A stretch of 64,000 nucleotides of DNA, from contig OY987298.1 of the NCBI GenBank assembly GCA_963920635.1, positions 33,945,787-34,009,786 of the forward strand. The letters run 5' to 3'. How positions within the stretch are numbered: the stretch's first letter is position 1; each line of letters opens with the position of its first letter. The translations under genes were made by a program, and so were the position numbers. Origin of the DNA: Pseudeuparius sepicola. Its lineage: Eukaryota > Arthropoda > Insecta > Coleoptera > Anthribidae. Positions 43,601 through 56,949 of the stretch are shown in pieces. A model generated the notes under the pieces. The model made no database searches. It had not been told where the DNA came from and saw nothing but the letters and a program-made list of their open reading frames with translations.

Positions 43601-44079
43601 TGTAGGTATAGGTGTCAATAATTATGTAATAATAAGTTAAATGTGTGACAAGGTTATTAGTTACTCTTGATGTGTGATACAAAATGACAAGTCTTGGGTA
43701 TTACAAATATATGTATAGTAACAGACAAGAATAATATAATAGAAACAAAAAAAAAACGTTCATTCCCTGTAAATATATTGAGAGGAGAAGAGTTGTGGTT
43801 TCGGTTTGGGATAAGGGAATTACAATATTCAAAGACAAAGAAATACTTTATAAAGATAATTTTATTGAAAATTTTAGGAGTTCAGCCAAATAATAATTAC
43901 TAAGATTTGCAGTACCAGTACCGTTTGTAAACAAATTGCAAGCTTGCCCAAGTACATTTTAATATTCATTTTTTTAATATTTTAAGACAATATCATTGCT
44001 TAAAAAGTTCTTTCTGTTATATGTTTATTAATGAAATAAGTAGGACGTAATACCCTAGTTTAATTTTTGTTTTTATATA

Positions 44080-44440
44080 GAGATATACAGGGTGGTTCAA
44101 CTTTTATGGATAAAACTTCAAGAATCTATAGAAAACGTCAAAATAAGAGGATTTTTTCATATAAACATGTATCGAAATCCTAAAGATTTTCGTTTTACAG
44201 GCTGTCAAAGTTCATCTTTTTTCTTCAAGTTTTCTTTAATTTCTAAAGGAAGACAGTAAACATATTTTGTTCGGTTTAGACACATATTAAGTGCTATAAA
44301 TTAAAAATAATTTGGCCTGTCTACTTCCACCAGTGCCGGAGAGGGGGGTTAACCATCATATTTTTTATAAAAAAAATGGTACGCCTCTGGAAAAGTCAAT
44401 TCTAAGGAAAAAGCTATTCTTGACTTTCTAAAAATGTATC
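44080..44440. repeat. Foldback repeat, left half (B copy)
   Basis: Mirror of 39220-39600 (ACAGGGTGGTTCAACTTTTA at the end). The other half continues after the copia element at 49119-49750. Confidence 0.7.
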
Positions 44441-44677
44441 TGTTAAAAATAATATTGATTATTGTTTAAATTAAATAGTGACCATTGGTTTTTGTAAATA
44501 AAATAAAAGAAAACATAAGAAAAAATAATACATAGTTACGATAAGTTGAAGTAAAAATAGTTACATATAAAAACTTGTAGAATACAGATGTAATACCTAC
44601 CTATTTGAAGATAAAATAAAACTATCAAATAATAGAACAACGTATATTTCCCAATATTAAAATTAAAAACCTGAACA
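44441..44677 (+). repeat. copia 5' LTR
   Basis: 237 bp, TGTTAAAAATAATATTG...CCTGAACA. Differs from the 3' LTR at GAAGTAAAAATAG and AATAGAACAAC. Confidence 0.95.
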
Positions 44678-44847
44678 GGTTACGGGCCCAGAAAATCCCA
44701 GCTGTTCTTTAAAATAAAATAAAAAATTAAAATAGAAGCTGTCATTAGCAAGGAAGAAGTCAAAGTCAATTAAAATTAAAAACTAAAATACAAAGGAAGA
44801 AGTTAAGAGAGAAGCCTAGTCAAAAGGAAATAAAATAAAATAAAAAC

Positions 44848-45406
44848 ATGGGAAGTGAATATATCAGTGGTGAAGAAATCAACCAGATAGAAAAATTGAA
44901 GAATACTGAAAATTATGAACTATGGAATTTTCAAATAACAATTCTATTTAAATCTGGTGGTTTACTTGAAATAGTAAATGGTGAAGACAAGTATAATGAT
45001 ACAATGATTCAAGAAAATAAAAATAAATGGTTAAAAAAGGATGCTCAAGCTCAAAGGATTTTAACATCAACGATCGACAAAAGGATGTTATTACATGTAA
45101 TAAATTGCAAAAATGCAAATGAAATGTACATTAAAATTAAAGGGATTTTTCAAAAGGACAACAGCCAACAAAAATGCAATCTGCTACAAGAGTTTTTTAA
45201 CTTCAAGTATGAAAGAGGAACCGATGTTTCAACATATTAGTAAATTAGAGAATTTAAGTTTTCGTCTGAATAAAATGGAACAAGACATAAATGAAGAAAT
45301 GTTAATGTCAAAAATTTTAAGTACATTTCCAGAAAGATTTAAAAATTTTAGAACTGCATGGGAATCAACGCCAAAAACGGAAAGAACAATAACAAACTTA
45401 ACGTAA
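44848..45406 (+). pseudogene. copia gag, N-terminal part (frameshifted)
   Basis: Starts MGSEYISGEEINQIEKL and continues NYELWNFQITILFKSGGLLE, the typical copia gag opening. The frame shifts near 45200, and an in-frame TAA at 45404-45406 interrupts the LT-RLIFEE segment before the zinc knuckles. Confidence 0.88.
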
Positions 45407-45427
45407 AGATTAATTTTTGAAGAAAAT

Positions 45428-46297
45428 ATGTATAAAGAAAAAGAAAATGTAGGACAATCTGTAGCTTTTGCAAGTAATGAAAGAAGATGTTTTAAATGTA
45501 ATCAACTAGGGCACATATCAAAATTTTGTAAACAGAAGAGAGATGGAATTAAATGTTATAAATGCAATAATTTTGGCCATCTTACAAGAGATTGTAGAAG
45601 AAATCTTAATAATCAAACTGAAAATACAAGTATATGCAAAATTTGTAAAAAATCAAATCACAATGAATCCAACTGCTTCTTTAGAAACAAACAAAATAAC
45701 AATAAAATTGGTAATGATAAAAAGACATCTTTTATGGTAGAACAAAAAGAAGAAAACAATAATGGAAATACCAGTATTTTTGTGGTTGATTCTGGTTCGA
45801 CCTCACATATGGTAAACAATGTAAATTTATTTAAAAATTTTAACAAAAAGAAGATAGAAATTGGTGTCGCAAAGAAAAACACAGAAATGGTTGCTGAGGG
45901 TGTTGGAAAAATTGAAAATAACAATTGTAAATTAAATGATGTTTTATATGTACCTGAATTGAGCAAGAATTTGTTATCTGTTAAAGCAATAACCGGGAAG
46001 AATGGGCAAGTTTTATTTGACAAAGAAGACGTTTATATAATGAAAGATTATGAGACAGTTTTTGAAGGAAGAAAAAATAAAAATGGGTTATATGTCATAA
46101 ATTTTGATCAAGACTTGACAGATGAAGAAGAAGAAAATTATATATTTGAAGAAGAAAATTATTTGACAGAAGAAAGTCATAATGACATTGATACATGGCA
46201 TAGAAGGTTAGGACACATAAGCATTAAAATGTTAAAGAAATTGGTTGAAAATGAGATGGTAAATGGTTTAAATTTACCTAACAAAAAGAAGCTGTGA
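45428..46297 (+). pseudogene. copia gag zinc knuckles, protease and gag-pre-integrase
   Basis: Three CCHC knuckles occur: CFKCNQLGHISKFC, CYKCNNFGHLTRDC and CKICKKSNHNESNC. The aspartic protease motif follows as FVVDSGSTSHMV (about 45779-45815), and the pre-integrase motif is WHRRLGHISIKMLKKL (about 46196). The frame is lost at 46295, where the integrase zinc-binding CxxC is in another frame (PCEVCLKAKQ). Confidence 0.92.
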
Positions 46298-47259
46298 AAA
46301 TTTTATACAACCCTGTGAAGTATGTTTAAAAGCAAAACAAACAAGATTTCCATTTAATAGTGAAAGAACAAGAGCAACAAAACCTTTGGAAATTATACAT
46401 ACAGATTTATGTGGCCCAATTGATCCAGAAACTTGGGATAGTAAAAATTATATATTAACAATTCTTGATGACTACACAAACTTCGTGGTAGTATACTTAT
46501 TAAAAAATAAAAGTGAAACTGCTGAATACCTGAAAGAATATATTAAAGAAATGGAAAGAAACAAAGGTTATTATGTATCAAAAATGAGATGTGATAATGG
46601 TAGAGTATATATAAATCAAAATCATGTTCTGTAGACAACGTGGTATAATTTTGGATACTACAATTATACATACACCACAACTAAATGGAAAAGCAGAAAG
46701 ATTAAATAGAACACTTATGGAGAAAGCACGTTCACTAAATTTTTATTCAAACATGTCAAAGAAGTTTTGGGGTGAAGCAATAAGAGTATCAGCATATATT
46801 TTAAATAGATGTCCAACTGAAACAGTAGAGAAGACGCCATATGAAATGTGGAATAATATAAAACCAAATATATCAAAAATGCAAATTTTTGGAAGTGAAG
46901 CTTATGCAAAAAAATTAGGTCCATTAAAAAAGTTAGAAGAAAGAAGTGAGAAATATATATTTGTCGGTTACTGTCCAAATGGTTATAGACTTTGGGATGA
47001 AAAGAAGAATGATATAGTGTTAAGAAGGGATGTGATTTTTAAGAAACCAAATAAAATAAAAATAGAAGAGAAGAAAAATAAAATAAAATTAATGATTGAA
47101 GATGAAGAAGAAAATGACAATGGAAGAGAAACAAAGAACACAAATAAAATAAAATCAGTTGAAGAAAGTGAAGAAGAAATAAAAGAAAATGAAAATAAAA
47201 TAAAATCTATACAAGAAAGTGAAAAAGTTGAACAGAATGAATTGATGGAAGAACAATAA
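46298..47259 (+). pseudogene. copia integrase core
   Basis: IHTDLCGPIDPETW carries the first catalytic Asp (46395). The second Asp is in MRCDNGRVYINQN (46587), where the usual GGEY is altered, and the Glu is in LNGKAERLNRTLME. The frame shifts near 46615 and ends at TAA 47257-47259 after a Lys/Glu-rich linker. Integrase inserts the cDNA into host DNA. Confidence 0.9.
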
Positions 47260-47268
47260 GATAAAAAT

Positions 47269-48821
47269 ATGGAAGAAAAGCAAAGATTAAGACAAGGTAG
47301 TAGAGAAGGTAGACAAGGAAGAAAGATAATACAACCAAAAAGGTATGATGATTATGTTTTATTAACATATGAACAAGCAATAAATGGTGAAGAAAGTATG
47401 AAATGGAAAGAAGCTATAGAAGAAGAGAAGAAGTCTTTGAAGAAAAATCAAACTTGGTTCTATACAAATAAAGAAGAAGCTAATAATAAGAATATTTTAA
47501 CAAGCAAATGGGTTTTTAAAGTAAAAGATGATGGAAGATATAAAGCAAGATTGGTTGTTAGAGGATTTCAACAAGAAAGGGGCATAGATTATGAAGAAGT
47601 TTTTAGTCCAGTTGTAAATATGAGTTCACTTAGATTGCTGCTAGCATTGTCTGTACAAAATGATTTTAAAATTAAGAAATTTGATATCAAGACCGCATTT
47701 TTATATGGAAAATTAGATGATGAAGAAGAAATATATATGTATATACCAGAAGGTTATGATGATGAAGAAGGAAAACAATCTAAAGTATGTCGTTTAAATA
47801 AAGCTATTTATGGCCTAAAACAAGCACCTTTGAGATGGAATGAGCACTTTACAAACTTTTTCAAGAAATATGGATTATATCCTTTGAAAGTGGAACAGTG
47901 AACAAAAAAGGAACAATGTTGTTAGCAATATATGTCGATGATGGATTAATTGTTGGAGAAAATAACGAAGAAATTAATGATTTGCTGAAAAATATGGAAA
48001 AGGAATTTAAAGTAACAGAATATAATGAAGTAGATAAATTTCTAGGTATTAAAATTTCAAGAGGTAAAAATTTTATGAAAATTGATCAAGAAAATTATGT
48101 AGATAATATTTTGATTAAATTTGGAATGGAGAATGCAAAAGAAGCAACGACGCCCATGATGCCATTGGTACAAAAGTCAAATGACATTTCAGATGTACTA
48201 AAGTGAAGTGACATTTCAAGTTATCAATATCCATACAGAGAAATAATTGGAAGTCTTTTATATATTTCAAACAAAACTAGACCAGATATAGCATTTGCAG
48301 TAAGTTATGGAAGTCGTAAAATAGAAAATTTTTCAAAATTGGATGTTATCAACATGAAAAGAGTTATGAGATACTTAAAATCGACAAAGAACAATGGAAT
48401 TATATATGAGAAAGATAATAAGAATTTGGAATTAATTGGATATTGTGATGCTGATTTTGCAGGTGATATAGAAACAAGAAAAAGCACATCAGGATATATA
48501 ATATTTTTGAATAATGGTCCAATTTGTTGGAGTTCAAGAAAACAACAAATAGTTGCATTGTCTACGACAGAAGCTGAGTATATAGCAGCTGCAGATTGTG
48601 TGAAGGAACTTTTATATTTGAAAACTTTACTGGAAGAAATCGTACAAGAAGTAATAGTTAAATTAAAAATGGACAATCAAAGCGCAATGAAATTGATAAA
48701 AAACGGACAATTTAGCAGAAGAAGTAAACATATTGATGTAAGATTTGATTTTATTAATGAAAAAGTTAAAGAAGGCTTAATCAAAATCGAGTACTTACCA
48801 ACAGAAGAAATGGTTTTTTGA
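47269..48821 (+). pseudogene. copia reverse transcriptase-RNase H
   Basis: RT: SKWVFKVKDDGRYKARLVVR, FDIKTAFLYGKL, AIYGLKQAPLRWNEHF, then a frameshift near 47895 and YVDDGLIVG with intact catalytic Asp pair (about 47930-47956). A TGA at 48204-48206 breaks the connection. RNase H: GYCDADFAGDIETRKSTSGY, LSTTEAEYIAAADCVKELLY and SRRSKHIDVRFDFI. The frame stops at 48819-48821, where the conserved terminal motif appears deleted. Confidence 0.92.
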
Positions 48822-48876
48822 AACATAAGAATGTTATTGTAAAATAATTTAAATAATAATCAATATTAAGACAAGG

Positions 48877-49113
48877 TGTTAAAAATAATATTGATTATTG
48901 TTTAAATTAAATAGTGACCATTGGTTTTTGTAAATAAAATAAAAGAAAACATAAGAAAAAATAATACATAGTTACGATAAGTTGAAGTATAAATAGTTAC
49001 ATATAAAAACTTGTAGAATACAGATGTAATACCTACCTATTTGAAGATAAAATAAAACTATCAAATAATATAACAACGTATATTTCCCAATATTAAAATT
49101 AAAAACCTGAACA
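48877..49113 (+). repeat. copia 3' LTR
   Basis: 237 bp, same ends as the 5' LTR; preceded by TTAAGACAAGG, the only polypurine-like stretch present. Confidence 0.95.
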
Positions 49114-50073
49114 GTATCTTTTTTGAAAAATTCATTTTTGTGTTGTAATGTTAGCAGAAGAAAATCAAATTAGGTCTATGCTTTTGAAATTTTGCACACC
49201 AATTAATGCAACTTTCCTTAATTAACATTTTGTCATAAAAACCTACAAACAGGGTTTCTAGATTCGAAAAATCATGTGTCTTGGGAATTAATATGAAGCA
49301 AAGTTGTTCAGAATTAAAAACTGAGTAGGCATGCAAAATTTCAAAAGCCTAGACATACTTTTACTTTCTTCTGCTAAAAAATTCAACACGCACAAAAATG
49401 AATTCCTCAACACTGTACATTTTTCAAAAAAAGACGAGTTTTTTCTTAGAACTGATTGGGAAATTTAGCAAAAAAAAATTATTTTTCCAATGGCACACCA
49501 TTTTTTTTATTAAAAAAATATGGTTGACCCCCTCTCTCCGTGGTACTGATGGAATGTAGACAGGCCAAATTATTTTTAATTTGTAAAATAAATCCTTATG
49601 CAAAGCTTCATCAATTTCTGAAAAAATACCACCAAAATATGCCCTATGCCCCTATATGGTACATACAGGGTACTTCAGAAAAACCAATTTTTTCGATCTT
49701 TGGCGGCCCCACTTTGCGAACGCTCAGTGCTCAGTGTAACTTAGAGTATTGAAATTTTGTATAAAGGTCAATTCGATGGCACCATCAATTTTATTATCTA
49801 AAAAATGCTAATATGGTTTATAAAACTGTCATAGAATAGGTATCTGTTTAAAAAAATTACACCCCAACATTTAGAACGTAGAGCTCGCTTTGAGTAGGTA
49901 CTTTAGATTGAAGAAAAAAAATTTCAACATAAATATAAATAAATCGAAATGTTTTTTGATTAAGACATTGACATTTCGTAGAAAAACTCATTGTGTAGGT
50001 GGGTCGGACATACAATCATAATAAAGTCCTATCTTAGACAAGGGATATTTGTGGTTATTCCGGATAAATTTCT

Positions 50074-51020
50074 ACAGGGTTCGGAGCGACCGGGAAATCC
50101 GGGAAAAGTTAGGGAAATTTAAAATTACTCAAAAAGTCAGGGAAAAATTAAAATTAAAGAAATGTCAGGGAATTTTTTATTTTGTCTGGAATTTGTCATT
50201 ATGCGAGTAAATTGATATTTTAATTAATTAAAAATCAATTAAAATAATTTTTTCCAATTAAAAAAATACGATAAAGCCTATCCTGTGGTACATATCAAAT
50301 CGGGCCAGTGCATAACCCAGTCTCTTCATTCCCCCCTCCCGTTGCGCCGTGCGCTAGGCGCAAGGTCACGCTCGCGCCTAACCTAAGAATTTGCACATAT
50401 TTATTTATGATTTGTCTTCATTTCTGCATATTATATATAGTCGGTCATCGCGTCGGTCGGTGTTTCAGTGTAAAAAGTGGTAACCAAAGAAAATAATTAT
50501 GGCTCCCAAAAAAACAATATTTAGGTAACCCGTAACCCAGATTGGATAAACCCTTCAATTAATAATGAATGGGCAAATATATTTGAGCCTTTAAAAAGTG
50601 ACCCATTCTCTGCTTTTTGTAATAAAATTTGCATGAAAAAATTTAGTTAAGCAATATGGGGAAACAAGCTTTACATATAGTCATGAAAGAAGTACCGGCC
50701 ACAAAAAAGAGTTGACGTTATTCAAAAAACAAGACATTTCGGTAATGTTAAAGCCTTCGCAAGGGAGTGAGACAGTAGTTGACAAAAATAATGACTTTGA
50801 TACTAAACAAAAAAAACAACATACCTACCAAAAAACAATCTAGTCTTGTAAAAAATAATTTTTAAGAAAAGGTTTTGGAAGCCGAAATATTTTACTTATC
50901 TACCTACCACAAAAAAGTCTGAAAAGATCATTAAAAAAAGCTGAAAAATTGAATTTTGTAGTCAGGGAAAACTTGGAATAGTCAGGGAATTTTATCCAAT
51001 CTGAAAACTCCGAACCCTGT
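50074..51020 (+). mobile_element. Non-autonomous hAT-type element with BED-finger exon (B copy)
   Basis: Mirror of 37076-38022 with identical length. ATG at 50501 starts MAPKKTIFR; BED-finger remnants follow to about 50730. Confidence 0.75.
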
Positions 51021-51032
51021 TTTAGTGTACGC

Positions 51033-51228
51033 AGCTCAAATTGATCACCACCCTATTCGGCCGCTGTTTTCGCTCGAAAATCGGCGCGCGCCGATTCTCC
51101 AGTGAAAACAGCGGCAGAGCCGGACGTAAACACGGCATAAATCTTTCAAAATTTCGGTTTTTCCCCGGGTTTTCGCGAAGTTTCGATGCCGCAGAAGGTG
51201 CAAAATAGGGTGGTGATCAATTTGAGCT
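51033..51228. mobile_element. 196-bp MITE (B copy)
   Basis: Mirror of 36868-37063 with AGCTCAAATTGATCACCACC ends. Confidence 0.8.
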
Positions 51229-52244
51229 AATTCATCTCGATTATAACCAAATATCGCCGTGAAAAAGTCGGGTGTCAAAAGGAAATTTGAAAATTCATTT
51301 CTCGGAAACTATGTCCGACCTCAAAACACTGAGGCCAGATTCGTGTTCAGGGAGTTTCAAGAAAATCACACTACACTAATTTCCATAATTACCAAATTTA
51401 AACATTTAAAATGCCCTATTTGACTAAATAAAATTCGTTAATAATATTTTGTTTTTTTGTTTTATTCTCACTCAAAATGTTTAGGTAAATAGGTAGGTAG
51501 GCAAGGTAGGTAGGTAGGAAGGGTATTATTACGTACCAGGTATTATTAAATTATTATTATATCTAGTCCTAAATTTACAGCAATAATGACAGCATATTGC
51601 ATATTAAATTTTTACATGGTGAAGGATTACTGATTTACCAGTGTGATAATATATAAATAAAAAACTGAGTTAAAAATAATTCTTTTTATTTATAATATAT
51701 AAAATGAAAATAAAAATTTGTCAATAACTTAAATTCAGTCTTGGACATTACATTTGTCAATAGATAATATAATAACAAAAATAGCAGCATGAAAATATGA
51801 CACTAAAAGAATGACATTGTCATGGCCACTGCATGAAATGGGGAAAATAATATTGTTTAGCGCGTTTATGGCGCATGCTAGCAAGAAGTGTAAAAGCTCT
51901 GGAAATTACTTAAAATGACTCCAGTATTCCAGTTTCACAAAATGTCCTTGCAGAATTATTATTACAGAAAATACTTGAAAAAAGAGAAACGAAGGTGACC
52001 TATAGAATAAATGGAAAATGCTAATGATAATTAAGTAGGTATATTTACATAATATAATAAGATGTATTTTATCTCGTATTTTAGATTAAAAATTAACTCC
52101 AAATCCTAGTGCACAACAACAACCGCCAATAAATTAAGTATTTTGGATTGCATGCAAAAAGTAGTAGTCATTTATGCAGACCATAATATATGCATAAATT
52201 TTCAAAAGCTGATAACATTATTGGAAATTGACAGAAACTGACTA

Positions 52245-52931
52245 CACCCTTTTCAATCTCAAATTGGGAATAATCAATTTCAAATTATGGGAATGAACAA
52301 CTTCAAATTGAGAATAGTCAACTTCAAATTGTGAATAATCGATATCAAATTGAAAATCAACAACTTCATGTTATAAAAACACTTATCAACAAGAACAAGT
52401 CAATTTATCAACTAAAGTTTATAATATTATTATTAAGCAACATTTTACTTACTATTACATGAAAGTAAATAGGTACACAATAACTTTATATATACCTACT
52501 TATTAAATTAAAATGTCATATTTGGCATATTTAAGGCATCTGGTATGTACATTATTATTTATCATTTATTAATTTTTATTTATCTTTTTTTTTTAATTTT
52601 AATTTATCGCAAGTTAAATTTCGCTTATAGAAATTAGAAAGTATAGGTAGTGCAAAATAACATATAAAAATAATACATTATAACTCTAGCGAGTTGCACC
52701 AGATGTATTAAATAGATGGCAAAAATATGATATTTTAAATTCAATATGTAGGTATTGTGCGTATTTATACTTAGATATAAAGTAATTAAAATATTGCTTA
52801 ATATATGTAGTTGTTGATTTTCAATTTAATATTGAATAATATTCCCAATTTGAAATTGTTTTTCTCAATTTGATATATATTCGACTAGTCCCAATTTGAA
52901 GTTGTCTTCCCAATTTGAAGTTAAAAAGGTA
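52245..52931. mobile_element. 687-bp MITE with CAAATTG-array ends (B copy)
   Basis: Mirror of 35152-35838 with the same length; flanked by TA on both sides. Confidence 0.8.
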
Positions 52932-53606
52932 TAGAGCAGAGATTACCTACATTAGAAGACATTGTTCGGATCTGTTCTAGATTATATTAGGTATATATAA
53001 ATTTAATATATTAAACTTTAGCAAATTTGCATTTTAATCTACAATTTAATTAGGTACTATAAGTCGTTATGTCGTGTTGGCAAAACTTAAGAGTTGAATT
53101 GTTACATTTATTAGACTTTTCACTTTTTCATAATTAAACTGTGGATTTTGCCAACAAATACGATTTAGTAACAATAATAATAGTATTTAAATGTATAGGA
53201 GGAGCTTTTCAAATAACCCGCCATTTGTGCGCGTGTATACCTATAATATACGGACCTCCTATCAGAGGAGATACGGACCAACTTTATATTACAACATAAG
53301 AGTCCTGTGGTCAGAAGTTTGTTACGCCCATGGAATCTATCCCAAATTATTTATCATCCACAAAATTAATGTAATTAAAAAAAAAATTGTTAAGAAGTTA
53401 CGTTATTATTGTTCTCTCTTATTCTCCCAATCCAGGAACTCTGGTAGCACCAAATTTCAGATCAGCAGCGTGATTATTTTGGTAGATAGACAGAGACAAC
53501 TTCAAAACCCTGTATTTCAGAAACAAAGAACTTTAATAAAAATATTTAATGCACATCAGCAATCTTTTGTCTATGTTTAATAAAGATACCTATGTTTATA
53601 TATGAG

Positions 53607-53630
53607 CATTGATTAAGGTATTATTCAATG
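53607..53630. mobile_element. 24-bp hairpin insertion, present in B and absent from A
   Basis: CATTGATTAAGG...TTATTCAATG is flanked by ATATGAG (53600-53606, 53631-53637), up to nine bases when CA is counted. The mirror position in A (about 34474-34482, GCTCATAT) has a single target copy and no insert. The insert is nearly the same sequence as the hairpin at 31973-31997. Confidence 0.9.
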
Positions 53631-54664
53631 ATATGAGCAACCTAGGGTTCCTTTATTAGGAGAGTTGTTGCAATCAACGATCAACGAATCAACTGTCATT
53701 ATCGGTTTTGCATAAAAGTATAGTGACTCAGAGGTATAGCAAAAACCATGTGGGATGTTGCCTCATAGGCTTGCAAGTAAATTTTTGAGAGTAATCAAAG
53801 CAGTATGAAAATTTGACACTAGAACGACATTGTCATTTTAACTACAAAATAATTCAAGAAAATCTGTGCATTGTAATAATTGTATAGGTACGTTGTATCT
53901 CACCAAAGAGTGCCTATGTCAAAACTATAGTATATGTGGTGCAGTGCGCATTTAGGAAAGAAGTAACTCTGAGATTAATTGTTTAAAATGATTCCAGTAT
54001 CACAAAATGTTCCGCAAAATTAGTAGGTATTATAGAAAATTGCAATGAAGAAGCCCTATAGAATAAATGGAGATGAAATCAATATAGTATCATTTGCGGG
54101 AATGACATATACATAATATAAGGTATAGGTACCACGTCTAAATAATAATGCATCGTTATTTGTAAGATAAATCACGATTTTGGATTTAAATTTATTTATT
54201 TTGGAATGTGTGCTTCCATCTAGCGGTGAATAGATGCATTAGCGGAAGTACAGTGATTTCTTGTGCATCGAGTCGAAGGTATGTTCCAACATTTAGCACT
54301 AGGGTGATTAGCAAGTAATCCGCTACGTATTTGTTGATGTCACTTGTTCAGTTCAGAGCAAATATTTTCTGCGAGTCTGGTTCCATGCCCTGGGCGGGAA
54401 GCCATCGTGAAATTTTAAGTTTTTGTTTGCTCTATGATCAGATGGCCAGATGACCTCGACAAATGCGGCGTCGTGATTGGTTGTGTTACGTTTTATTTTT
54501 ATAATGCAGGATCTTTCAAAACTACCTGGGAGAGACGTCTCGCTTCTCTTTCCGATTGAATCGGAAGTGTTTAGCAGGTATCTGGTGATAGCAGGAAGGC
54601 TGTGTGTCCCGATTTAATTATCTCCTTTTATGGGCTTCCTGTTATCTCCATTTGGAAATATTGA

Positions 54665-55045
54665 GTGCTTATACTTTGTGGTATAGTTTGGTTCAGCGGA
54701 ATAAAACCGTATTTTTCTGTTTTTCATGTGAAATCTCGACCTGGCACACCTGGAGTTTTTTTGGAAATTTGGGACCAGGTGACCATCTTGGCGTTCAAGG
54801 GCGACGCGTGGGTTTTTTCGGAAAACCTCTGGATCTTTAAGCATTTTGAGCAGGGCACTGGAAGGTGGACACAAGTACCAAGTGAGTTTCATTTAAAATT
54901 ATTTTTATTATACTTCTTTGAAAACACCTTATTTTCATCTGTTTTAGCAATAATGAAAGATGGGGTTTTTCGAGCTAGCGCACGGAAACAGCGCACGGAA
55001 AAACTTTCCGTGCGCGGAATAAAAATACCGAATATATGGCTTTAA
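54665..55045 (+). other. Conserved 126-codon open frame of unknown nature (B copy)
   Basis: Starts MLILCGIVWFSGIKPYFSVF and contains RPGTPGVFLEIWDQVTILAF. It is identical in the A mirror (33440-33060). No domain recognised and no repeated or periodic structure. Identity between arms reflects recent duplication and is not evidence of selection. Confidence 0.3.
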
Positions 55046-56102
55046 AATAGAAATATACAGCAAAGTAAACTAAATTTAAGAAACTCTATATGCTCTCTGA
55101 TATTTAACATGTACCTATTTTGTATTTTAATTCGTAAGTGTTTCAATATTTAGATACATTTCTGTAATATTTTTGACGTTTTATTCACCTTATCTGACAA
55201 TAACTAATTTACAACAAAGCACCTTTGAAATAATTTGAGAGTAACCATGGAAACGCATCACACATACCAAAGACTATAATATATTGTCTGCATTGTTTAT
55301 TTTTTGTCAATTAAATTTATTATATGCCGATAAAATGTTTTAAGTTTCCGTTTTCAAAGAAGTATAATAAAAAATATCGTTCATTACATGTCCAGGAATA
55401 GATTTTTCCAGACTCGTAATGAAATATACTATTTTATAATTTTGGTAATTTTCCTTCTTTGTTGAAACTCACCTGGGGCTTGCCCCAGGCACGTTTATTC
55501 TTTCTGGAGATTTCTCCCAGCTAAATTGCAAATATAAAAGAAGGAACAACCGTGGCTGCCTTTCTGTCCTGTAAAGCTCGGAAGTAAGTTTTATATTGTA
55601 GTAAAGTTGCACGTCGCACTCAATATGTACCAATAGCCTGACGGAGTTTTTTTTTCTAGTAATATCGTTGTTGTTTTAATTATCGTTTACTTCAAATTAG
55701 TACAGTCATTTTCTTAATTTGCATCGATCTTTAAACTAACTAAATTTTTTTGTCGTTGATTTTAACTCGCAATCCAGTCAATTAAGTGGTGTTATACAGG
55801 GTATATTCTGGAATATACATTTGGGGTTTATTAACTATTATATTATCTTAAACTTAAGCAAATTGTGTACTTTTTATAATTATTAATTTTTTTCGAGCAT
55901 TTTTCTTGTGAATAAACATTTATAAACATTTGACGTCACTGACTGAGAATATATATATAATATTGGCTGTGTCTAATTGCTTCTGAATTTTCCACACGCT
56001 CAAAACTGCACAAGGCACGAACATTTCTACGAGCTGCTTCGAGTCAACACACAGGACAGCCTGCAGACCAACCAGCCGATACAGGGTCAGCTGAATTCGG
56101 GC

Positions 56103-56127
56103 ATTGAATAAGATACCTTAATCAATG
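56103..56127. mobile_element. 25-bp hairpin insertion, mirror copy in B
   Basis: Same insertion as 31973-31997, with ATTCGGGC at 56095-56102 and 56128-56135. Confidence 0.85.
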
Positions 56128-56679
56128 ATTCGGGCCAAAGCCCTGAGATACATGCTAGCCAACCACCAGAGCCTATAACACAGTTGACAGACTGTGAAGC
56201 TTGGTCGCAGACAACCTTGAAAAACAGTCCCGGAACCTCGTAAGGAACAAGCGTTCAAGTAAGGTGTTTTGACAAATCGTTCCAAATTTAAACTCGGAAC
56301 AGCGCAGAACTTTGTTATCTATAGATTTGAGCTTTCGAACTTTCTTCATCAGTCAGTGCCAATTTCGTAAACTTTGACTTTGACCTTTTTTTGTATTATC
56401 CAGTTTTCCTCAAGTTAGATTTAAATTTAAACTATTGTCAAGTTTTCAATTTCACTGCTTTTACATAACCTCTATTGTAAATCATCATTTCACAATTTTT
56501 ACTGTTAACAACATTCCTAAATATTTTTTTACCTTCGTAAATAATTTTGAAATGTGTGTTTTATTCCTGGGTTATCAAAAGCGAGTCATATAACCAGTTT
56601 TCCTTCACCCAAGGAAAATTGTTGTTAATAAGGTAGGTACATAACCACTATAAGTAACTACATACTTATATATCGTTGA

Positions 56680-56855
56680 CTGACGTATTAATAAAGACTG
56701 CTCACGGCTGTCATGTTTGACAGTTCTCTGTCCCACCATGCGCTTCCCGGAGACAAAATACAATGCAAAATACATTGTGGACCATAGGCGCCATCTTCTT
56801 TCCGGGACATGAAGCTATAGCCGTGAGAAGTCTTAGTCTACGCTAAAATAGTTTC
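56680..56855. mobile_element. ~170-bp MITE (B copy)
   Basis: Mirror of 31257-31427. Confidence 0.7.
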
Positions 56856-56949
56856 TATACTATCTACTATCTGATTTCAGTATAGAAACATCTAAGAAAG
56901 GTAATTGATTATTATTTTCAATTTCTAAGGTAAACTTAATAGAAGGTTA

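Larger units (their letters stand above)
44441..49113 (+). mobile_element. Ty1/copia retrotransposon, complete but decayed
   Basis: Two 237-bp LTRs (44441-44677, 48877-49113) begin TGTT and end AACA and differ at only about two positions by eye. 5-bp target duplication GTATC lies at 44436-44440 and 49114-49118. The primer-binding site GGTTACGGGCCCAGA follows the 5' LTR directly, a variant of the initiator-tRNA-Met type site used by insect copia elements. Interior order is gag, protease, integrase, RT, RNase H, which is the copia order. Frameshifts and stops inactivate it. Confidence 0.96.
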
